64,000 bases of DNA from contig NW_004440189.1 of NCBI RefSeq assembly GCF_000330505.1, positions 482,204 to 546,203 of the forward strand, written 5' to 3'. Each line of letters begins with the position of its first letter. The stretch's first letter is position 1. The translations under genes and the position numbers were made by a program. Origin of the DNA: Entamoeba invadens IP1 (lineage: Eukaryota > Evosea > Mastigamoebida > Endamoebidae). Of this stretch, positions 52,176 through 61,713 are shown one piece after another. Below the pieces are notes generated by a model that saw only the letters and a program-made list of their open reading frames with translations, did no database searches and was not told the origin of the DNA.

Positions 52176-53558
52176 ATTTTTCGTGTGTTCTGTCGACCCA
52201 ATTTTTTAAGTCGTGTCGATAATAAATAATTTAACTTATTGATATAATATATTAATAATTAATTAATAAATATTATAATAAAATCAATAGTATACCATTT
52301 TTTTAATACTTGAAACCAACTCAATTAAGATTATTAATGTTAATTAAATTACTTATTGATGATAAATAATTTAAAAAATATATCACCACGGGGAAGACTA
52401 CATATCTGTTATGTAGATCTTAACTGTGTTGAAAAATCTCACTTCCTCTCTAGGTTGTCAAATACGATTTAACACCCTTGTTAGCAAAGTTCGGCGATAT
52501 TTATTACTTTTGATGTTATTATAGTATGATAATATATAATATTAATATTATGGGACTATATTAATATTATAGCAAATAATTGTAATATTTAAACAAAAAA
52601 TTATTATAATAATTAACCACTTTTAATTTAATTTAATTAATTTATTACATAAATTTTAAAAGTATTTATAAAAAAAATGAATTATCAAGTTTATTAAGTA
52701 TTTTTTCCAACTTTTTCGAATTTTATCTTTGGTCAAAATAATATACAGCCAATTTGAGGAAATAACGTAATTCTATTGATTTTTATCCTAAATTAACTAG
52801 ATAAAATTCTTTTTATTAATTGTCTTGTTCAAAATAGTATCATTAACTATTAATTTTAATAAAATAATCAATTTATCATAATTTTTAATTCTTATTTATA
52901 TATAATTCGGTTTGAATGATAAAAAATTATTTAAATATCCATTTTAATTAAAGATTTGATGAATTATTTAAAAATTCATTTAATTATTTGACAATATCCA
53001 ACTTTTTAGTCAAACCACCTTTAATGAACTAAAAACAAAAAGAATGTTTTTATCGATGTATTATTAAACAAATTATTCGTTAAAATGATACACAAGTTAT
53101 TGTGTTTTTTTGCTGTTAAAATAACTGTATTTATATTTTTTGATAACTTTTTATTATTTTTTTATTATTAAAACTTACTTAAGGTTTTATATTAAGTAGA
53201 CAAGTCCAAGAGTATTAACTCTTCAGTTATATTTTTTGGCTTTTGTTCTTGTTTTTGTAAAAAATACAAACTCATTTTCTTTCAAGTTTAACTGTTAGAA
53301 ACAGCTTTTTAATTAATAATAAACTATAATAAATTATATGGACTTGGCGATATCAATGACCAATATTTTTTGGAATCGAAGAAGAAAAGAGGAAGAAATT
53401 GAAATAACGAAATAGAATTTTTTATATTTGGAACACAAATAAGGGAAGTATCGGGTCAACAAGAAGACAACAAAAGTGAATCAATGAAATACCATTACGA
53501 AAAAAATAGGAAGTGATTTTAAGACAAGAAAAAGTCCATTAAAAAACTCGATAATCAA
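52176..53558. other. AT-rich desert with a structured GC island
   Basis: About 1.4 kb, very AT-rich except for about 52384-52500, which has higher GC and an 11-bp hairpin (listed separately). A purine-rich stretch at about 53360-53560 lies just upstream of the DENN gene. No other feature seen. Confidence 0.5.
52384..52500. ncRNA. Candidate structured RNA locus (strand unknown)
   Basis: A GC island within AT desert with no open frame. It has a hairpin at 52394-52421: AAGACTACATA pairs with TATGTAG-A-TCTT around a 5-nt TCTGT loop, giving 11 bp with a single bulged A. The same island holds CTCACTTCCTCTCTAGG and TTCGGCGA. I cannot match it to a tRNA (no T-loop arm), U6 (no ACAGAGA box) or other known RNA. 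A small nuclear or nucleolar RNA is possible, but there is no proof of transcription. Confidence 0.3.
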
Positions 53559-56500
53559 ATGGAATATTTGATCCACCCAAACAACCATCTTGTCCCTGGT
53601 GGGTTGTTTGACTATCTACTCTGTTTCCAGTTTTTCGAATATTCAAAAATCGAAGTCCTCTATCAGCTCTTTTGCAACGAAGAGCAACAAAAAACAATTC
53701 TTCCCTTTTGCTTTCCAGAGGAAGGAGACGAACAACACACCGACACCAAAGTCTTTTCTTTCACTCTCACGAGTCTTGACGGGAAACGTAAAGTCGGGTA
53801 TTGTAAACGGTCAACAGCACAAAAGCCATTTCAGTGTCTTGTACTTGTGACTGGGCAGTTTGTGTCGTACTTTTTGTATTTCAATTTCGATATTCTATCG
53901 GTCTTTTTATTTATTTAACATCTATTTTTATAACACATAACCGACTTCATACTCACATACAGTGCGTACTTTGCTCTCTACAACGACATTATGGAGTCAC
54001 TTTGGGCAGAGTTTGTGAGCGATTATCTAACGTTCGTGTTAATCTGCGACGACTTGTACCAACGCGACTTCCCACTCCCTGGAGAGTCCGTTGTTGCATC
54101 GAAGTCACTTAAAGTCTCAAATCCATACAAATTCACACGATCACCAACAACTACTGTGTACGCAGTGGGGTCTATCAAACTAATGGAACGGATGGGGGTG
54201 TCGACTGTCCTCTTTCTTGTCGGACAGATCTTGTTAGAACGCAAATTTGTGTTTGTTGGAGACGAACTTTCGAACATTTCAAACACCATCAGATGCTTTA
54301 TGGAGTTGGTACAACCTTTTGTGTGGCAACACGTGTACATCCCAATTCTTCCAAAGAAGATGACGAGTTATGGAGATGCACCAATGTTTGTTGTTCTTCT
54401 TCTTATTAATTGTTACAATAACTACAAATAATAACACATAGGCCTTTCATAATTGGTTGTCAACGAAAAATATATCCATTGTTACAAGAGGACAGTGATT
54501 TGGAAGATGTGTATGTGATCGACGTTGAGGGGGGCTTCTTTTTGAACCGACCGAATTACCCCGATTTGTTTTGTTCGCAACGGTGTGTCAAATTAGCGAG
54601 TGCGCTCACGCGTTTGATCAATTCGTCCGCAGTGAAAAACGAACAACTTGACGGTGTTGTGTACAACCAACTTTTTTTGTTATACAGAGACATGTTTCTC
54701 AATTACGACAAATTTTTCAACACCCACAAAACAAAGCAGTTTAATTGGAAGGCTTTCATTAAACAGAGCGAAATATCTTATGTTGAATTTTTGGAGGAAT
54801 TTCAGAACGCACAGATGTGCTTTATGTTCTTAGACGAGCGAGAACAAGCATTGAATGAGGGCAAACGCTTATGTGACTTTTGCCCCTTTTTGATGGAGTC
54901 TTTTGAGAATAAAAAGGAGTTGGAGTGTACAACATTGGAGAGTTTGGGCATCGTTCCAAGCGAAGAAACTGTTTGTGTGAAATGCGGGCTTAAAGTGAAT
55001 CCAGGGCAACCATGTAGCACTCTGTCTGGAGAAGTACTTTGTCATACAACATGTCACCGATGCGTGACGTGTTTGACGTTGATTGAAGGTAACCCACCAC
55101 TTCCACAAGAGCAATGCGTTTTCTGCTTTAGAACAGCAGCGCCCCTCACACAACGAACACCAAAGGATTATCAATGCTTTCATGACAAAACAAAACCAAG
55201 CACTTTGGGACCACTGACTCAAAAGACTAAACCTAAAATACCTAAACCAACTAAAAACAAAATCCTCAAGTTTTTTAAGAAAGATGGAGACCAAAATGGT
55301 GACGATATGTATATAAGTGAACCTGTGCCTGATTTGAAAATGTTTACCAAATACCTTGGAATGCCTGATGTGGAAATGATCACTCAAAGAACAAACCCAC
55401 TTCCTTATGAATATCAACATCGAGATAATGCGGATAAAGACGAAGAAAAGAGTGGGGAGAAAAAGGGAGTGAAAGCCACGGAGAATACGGATATTAAAGA
55501 GAAGGCCATAAGTATCCCAATTAAAGAAGAAGAAGTTGAACAACAGAAAACACTTGCTACGTTGGTGTTATCACCTTCAGAAGTGCAAATCACCGGATTC
55601 ACACCATCAAAAGCAAACCCCCCAAAAACAGTAAGACCACCACCAAAACTTGCATCAAAGAAACATTCCATCGAAGTGCCAAGTTATATCCCACCCTCAT
55701 TTAATACTCCACAAAACAGCAAAACCCAAGAAGACACTTTACCACCAAAAAGCGAAATAATAGAATCTGATCCTGTTAGCCCATTGAAAAGTCCAAAAAT
55801 TTCGCAATTGGCGGATTCTACTAATGCAACAGACACAAAACAAGAACAAAAGAAAAGTTTCTTTAAGCCTGCAAATCCAAAGAACGCAGGACAGAGACAA
55901 GTCGCGTTCCAAATACCACAGAAGGCTCAGACAGCACCAGTTGATGAACATAACAAGTTTTTGAATACACCGGAACGCTCTTTGAGAGCACAACAACATT
56001 CACAAAGCACTTTAACACTAAAATCGGACCAAACTAAAATACCACCAGAAAGAAAGACGTATATGTCTGCACAACTTCCTCAGACAACACGAGTTGCAAA
56101 CATGAAAGCATTTTCTGCAAGACCCGTCGGTGCTCCAAGACAACCGGTTTCTCAAACCACTAACTCGATTTCACCGGAAGCGAAACAAAACCCAACTTAT
56201 CAACTCACATCATCACAAAAACCATCATTTGAGGGACAACTTAAACAATCACAACTGCCATCGACCTGCTCATTACCAGTAAATACAGCACGTGTGCTTT
56301 CTCAGTCGTTGAACAATCCTGTTGTGCCTCCAAAACCAAAACAAATACATTCGAGAACACAAGCACTTGGGTCGAACACGTCAAGGCTTTCACGTTCTTT
56401 GAATTTTGCGACTTCAATGAAAAGCCAATCATCAAAAAGCGTGGAAAGTACTCAGCCAGTGGGGTCGTATTCACAAAAGCAAAACGAACAAATTTCACAA

Positions 56501-56836
56501 CCTTCACTAACAACTCTACCACCTCCACCTTACGTGATGGAGACGAAAACAAACATCGAAATTCAACAACCAAAAAGTCCAAAAACACCACCACTCACGT
56601 TACGAACAACTTCCGTGAAAAGTCACTACAGCTTGCCTGATTCAAATGACACACATGTTGCACAACCACACCAAGTCAAAAAACCACCATTTGTTTTAAA
56701 ATCGAGAAAGGTACCAACGAAAGGCGGTGAGAGTATTAAAGACGAACAACCACACTTTGGACAACACAAAGTAATGGAGCAAAACACGATAAAAAATGGA
56801 GTGCCTAGGCTCCAAACCTCGACAGACCAAGCGTAA
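53559..56836 (+). CDS. DENN-domain protein fused to LIM finger with proline-rich tail, three exons
   Basis: Exons 53559-53857, 53963-54385 and 54442-56836 give 1038 residues. Introns are 105 nt (GTTTGTGT to ATACAG) and 56 nt (GTTTGTTG to CATAG). The splices land inside DENN motifs: VLVTG joined to HAYFALYND, and GDAPM joined to PFIIGC. uDENN and central DENN run about 1-290 (FVFVGDELSNISNTIRCF, HVYIPILP, VYVIDVEGG). A LIM zinc finger follows from C419 (CVKC, HTTCHRCVTC, CVFC). The last about 500 residues are Pro/Ser/Gln-rich with polyproline stretches. DENN proteins activate Rab GTPases; LIM may bind actin partners. Confidence 0.88.
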
Positions 56837-56994
56837 ATTATAAATTTGTTTTTCTTATGTGTTATCCACATTTTCAATGATTTGGATATGAAACTACTGA
56901 TATCATGTGGTTGTGGAATACCTAATAAAAGGCGCAAACATATATAAGAAACACTGGATAAATATAAGAACTGAAGATACACCATTAATTGGTA

Positions 56995-59038
56995 TCAACT
57001 GCAAGTCTGATCTTCAACACTCCACGTACACGCATTACCCGTACAATCAACTTCATCAGTGCGAGAGGAACAAGCTATTTATTAACACATGTTATTCGTC
57101 AAGGATTTAAAGGAAAACAAACTCTTAAGAGTAACTGCGCCACAATAAAACTTCACCACATCAACACATTTGATAAAAACTTTCACTGTTGTTGTTGGGA
57201 ACTGATTTGTGGCAACTCCTTCGAAGTAAGGAGGTGTTCCGTCTGTGGGAATTATTGACACAAACCCATTTGGCAAGTCATCTGAAAACACAAAAGAACT
57301 CGACCAACAATTCCATGGTAAAGTGGTCACCACTTGTTTCGCTGTTTTCACGTTTAAGTCGACGGTGATTGTATACTCGCGACTGTTGTCGTTGATGTTA
57401 CACGTGTAATCCGGTTGTACCAAGAATAGAACAACAGCACAGGCAGATACCGTCACCAACACAACACAAAACAACGAGAAAACGATTGCAAATTTGATTT
57501 TGTATTTCTGGAAGAACCAGATGGTGGCCGCAGTCATAACAAGTAACACACCGACACTCACTGCAGTAAATGTTATGATCGAAGTACCCATCACAAGACT
57601 CACCGCTAAAAATAGGACTAAAATAACTGCCGAAATGTAGTAAAAAACACTGTGTTCGTGAAACCAGTAAAACTCGATTTTCCGATTTTTCACAATACGC
57701 GTGAGCTCACCCCTTTGCCTCCAACAACACACCCACAACACAACAGACATTCCCCAGCAATATAACCACATCACTGGCATTTTGGGTATCGCGAAGATGA
57801 CACCACACGAAATACCAGAAAACAGAAGTGACAATACCAATGTGAGTAAAACGGGTCCAGAAGAAAACTTGACAACGGCCTCTTCTTCAATTGCAAACAC
57901 CCCAAGGTGTTTCTTTTGTTCTTCACATTGTTCAACACGCGTTGTCACATTTTTGATCATAGAAAGTGCCTCATCTGCCGCCTTCGATAACTCTTTGAAT
58001 CGCGAGTTGGTGTCTTCAACAGTGAAATCTGAAGCCGTGTGAATTTCTTTGAGGGCTTCGACTAATACAGGTATAATCCCAATGACATCGACAGAGAGTC
58101 CTTCTTCGTCCTCATGCACCAACTCGGGAAGAACCTCTTGCATCTCTTGCGCAATGAAACCAAGCTTTTTCTCCTCTTTTCCTTTGTATGTGAACGACCT
58201 TCCTGTCATTGTTAAAATCGAGTCGAGGCACCCTTTAAGCGGTTCAATGTGTTCTTTTACCCTCGCATCGGATCTTTGAAGAAATCCGTTCTCCGCCAAT
58301 ATCTCCCCAGCGACGTGCAACCGTTTTAAATTACTTGTTATCTGAACAACACGCATGAAGTCATCTTGTGGCATCACCACTTGTTGAATGGGTTCCGGCT
58401 CATTGTAATGAGTTACACAGTCCCACATGTAGCCGAGTGGATTTGTTTGCTGAAAGGGGAGTTGTGAAGCTTGTGGTGGCGGTTGCATTTGTTGAGTTTT
58501 TTGCAACTGCGATAGCTGTTGAGGCATTTCTTGAGGCTGGGCAACTTGTTGAAGTTGGATCTGCATGTTTGGCGGGTTTTGTGGTATTGACATGTTTTGG
58601 GTATTTTGTCCGCTTGACGTATTTTGGTCGTTCAAACTGTCCGACTCAAAGGAGTTTTGCGAATTGACTAAAACTGAAAGTTGAGGGTTGCCCATTTTGA
58701 GCCGAGCCGATGCTCGCTGTGCCTCGACATCTTGATCTGTGTTCACTTCGATCATATACACTTCGCACATCCGTTTCACCTCACTGCGGTCTTTCAATTT
58801 CTTATAAACGACACCTTTACACCCACTGAATAACGGAGAGAGTGTCAAATGTCTTAAATGAGAGTCCCAGACATGACTATAAACCTTGTTGTAAGAGTGT
58901 TTTGAGAACATTAAAAAATGTCTTATTATAATAAAAACTAACATTGTAATGTGTTGCGGCGCACTGTGTACACCCTGGGAATATACACAACCAATTTTTC
59001 TTGCGCGGTTGTTGTGGAGGTGTGACGACTGTTTCCAT
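56995..59038 (-). CDS. Membrane-tethered C2H2 zinc finger protein with MYRF-type intramolecular chaperone (peptidase S74) domain, three exons
   Basis: Exons 59038-58943, 58884-57123 and 57074-56995 give 645 residues. Intron 1 (58 nt, GTTAGTTT to ACAAG) completes a zinc finger C18-x4-C23-x12-H36-x4-H41. Intron 2 (48 nt, GTTTGTTT to AATAG) adds a Cys-rich end (CTGNACTW). A Q/P-rich linker lies at about 120-185. An S74 chaperone domain at about 237-313 starts SDARVKEHI with the Ser237/Lys242 dyad and contains LGFIAQEMQEVLPELV. A coiled coil follows, then about six membrane helices from about 370. In MYRF such a domain self-cleaves and frees the factor. That a zinc finger replaces the NDT80 domain is my inference. 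Confidence 0.75.
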
Positions 59039-59491
59039 CTAACTTTGTGAGTTTTGGCTTTTCTTGTTTTGTTTGGTGTTATATTAAGAACATTAATTAA
59101 TGTGCCGATTATTATTGAACCCAAAACAACAAAACTGTTGTTTTGGGTTTGAATCTAACAGAATATGAATCGACTTTGATGTTTAAATTTAAAGTAAATA
59201 AATGATTAAATTATAGTTTTGAACATTTAATTTTTCAATAAAAAAACAATCAATNNNNNNNNNNNNNNNNNNNNNNNNNNNNNNNNNNNNNNNNNNNNNN
59301 NNNNNNNNNNNNNNNNNNNNNNNNNNNNNNNNNNNNNNNNNNNNNNNNNNNNNNTAACACATAAATTGGAATTTCATTTTATAAGATGTACATGAATAAT
59401 TAAAACACAAAGTTTTTGTAATTTTATTGTTACTTAAAACATTAAAAAAATAGATGCCGATATTATACGAAAAAGAACTTGAAAATGTTAT
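59039..59491. other. Intergenic spacer with assembly gap
   Basis: AT-rich spacer of unknown true length because of the 100-N gap at 59255-59354. A minus-strand frame spanning the gap has no motif. Confidence 0.6.
59255..59354. other. Assembly gap (100 N)
   Basis: Exactly 100 N, a conventional gap between the MYRF-like gene and the acyltransferase gene. Confidence 1.
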
Positions 59492-60579
59492 ATGGACCTC
59501 AAACAAGTATTTGGCAAAATTGTGTTTGTATTAAAGTTGTATTATGCATATGGCTTTTTAATGTCAGTTTTCCTCCAAATCACCATTCTTCTCATCATGA
59601 ATTTGATAGTCAGTCCAATGTACTTCATTAACCGTTCCATCTACCAATGGATATTCCAACGCTTCACAGAAGTATACATGTGCTATTTTTCCATTCATTG
59701 TTACTACATAAATGGAAACAAATTGTTATATAGTGGTGATGATTTGATTGCCAACGAAAACCAGATCTGGGTTCAAAATCACACACATTGGTTTGATTTT
59801 GCTCCTATTTGTATGCTTTCTCCAATGGTCGGGAGAATAGGTTCTATGCGTTTTTTTATTAAAGACGAAATTATGAAACTTCCTTTTATTGGGTTTGTTT
59901 TCATTTTCAAAACAACAAATTTCTTTGTCTCGAAATTTATTGGCAGTTGCTCAACTAAGTAAATGTATTATAAATATATAATAAATTTTGTATTATAAGA
60001 ATAACAAACAGATTTGGACTTTATTGGATGGATAATATAATGTTGAAGAGAAACTTTGCAGACGACGAAAAACACATCAACGAGACATTCAAACGATTGA
60101 GAAACAAATACTATCCTTTCTTGTTAATTATCTTCCCTGAAGGTACTCGAGCAAAACCAGAAAGAATATTAGAATCACAAAAATACGCAAAAGAGCACGG
60201 ACTTCACGTCTATAAAAATCTGTTAAACCCACGGCCGTTAGGTCTTTTTCATGCTCTTAAACAACTCAAAAAGGTAACACCATATTTGTATGACCTCACA
60301 ACTGGATACGGACCAGGAGCTTCACTTGGGGTTGTGTTCTGCCCGGGCGATGGGGTTGACATTCATGTACATGGGAAAAGATACTTGACAAAAGATTTGC
60401 CTGATGACTTTGAAGAGTTCAAAAAATGGATGGAAAAGATCTGGATCGAAAAAGACGAACTTGTTGACTACTTCAATGAAAACAAAAAATTCCCAGGTAA
60501 TGAGAAACAATTACCGTTCACATTCAAATGGGCGGATTTCACGGGGTATATGGAACCGGGGTGTTTTGATAAACCATAA
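59492..60579 (+). CDS. Lysophospholipid acyltransferase (PlsC/LPAAT family), two exons
   Basis: Exon 1 is 59492-59892 and exon 2 is 60012-60579, with a 119-nt intron (GTTTGTTT to AACAG), giving 322 residues. Two membrane segments precede the acyltransferase motifs: NHTHWFD (H97-x4-D102, motif I), then the splice-restored FIGFGLYWMDNIMLKR (motif II, PFxG...KR), LLIIFPEGTRA (motif III) and a proline-containing TPYLYDLTTGY (motif IV). This order is that of the LPAAT-gamma/LCLAT1 group, which acylates lysophosphatidic acid or lysocardiolipin in the ER. Substrate cannot be fixed from sequence. Confidence 0.92.
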
Positions 60580-61713
60580 CAATTATTATTATTTTTTTTA
60601 ACAAAGACTTGGTCATATCAAAGTTAAAACTATATTTTATATCATTTAATGATTTAATAATTAATTTTAATTAATAACCATTAATAATTACAATTGTTTT
60701 ATAATTCTGTAATATATGTTTTTGATATTGTAAACTTTAAAAATATTTTTGTTTGTTTGTTTCAAAAAAAACAAATAAAAACACGAATACAAATTGGTAT
60801 TTTTATTTATATTATACATTTAGGTATAAAATACAATTAAAATGTGGTCACTTATTATTAATTTCAAATTTTTAAAATTATCGAGTCAACACAAACAGAA
60901 TCTCATTAAAAAAGCTCGATTAATTTTCTTATTTGAAATAGCCAACGTTTCACAAAACTTAACAGTTGTCTATTATATTATTTTAAATTAAAAGGAATTA
61001 AGTTCTGGTACAGTTCAATAGTTATTGTTTGATCAATGATTACAAAGACCAGTTCAATACCAAAAATACTCTTCATTATCTTCAAATATTAAACCACTCC
61101 AAAATTACACTTAGATATTGTCCAATTCATACGTCTTGCTCATCACAAATAATTTATTATTCGAATTACAGTAAAAATAATAACAACACAGTACTTAAGT
61201 TTACTTTGAATAATTATAATTCATATTGTACATTTATCGTATAAAAACAATGGGTATAAAATTGACTCAACAACACATAAAACATATTTTTTTAAAAATA
61301 AGAAGAAAAACTTTTTGTTAACTTGTTTTTCTTGACTATTTTTTTAAAAGTTATAATAAAACATGAATAAAACATTAAGTTTTGAATGATATACCGGTAA
61401 TAACCAAATATAGATTGTTACATTCAGACTCAAATAACTATAATAAAATAATATATTATTAAAAAAATATACACTTTTATAATACTTTAAAACTTCGAAA
61501 CTTTAAAAATATAATAAAAGAGTAGTTTTCGAACTATGCATTATTGCTATTCCAACTATGTTTTTTAACTTCAATCAACAAAATTTCGATAATCCAAAAA
61601 TACACTCCAAAATGGTTTACTGACCCAAGTCCCTTCATTCACGCCAAAAATGTCTAAGGTTTTTCTTCGAAAACAACTCGTTTTTTATGCGCATCTGTTA
61701 ATTGTATTATCTG
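60580..61713. other. AT-rich intergenic region
   Basis: About 1.1 kb with poly-A/T runs. A 71-codon frame at 61029-61244 is rich in N, Y, I and S from AT bias and has no motif. The last 100 bp before the next gene have higher GC and may be leader sequence. Confidence 0.5.

Noticed and set aside
57082..59124. Single-exon 680-residue version of the MYRF-like gene
   Set aside because: Its first 80 residues look like antisense or spacer translation, while a spliced start at 59038 gives a zinc finger and splicing at the other end gives a Cys-rich tail.
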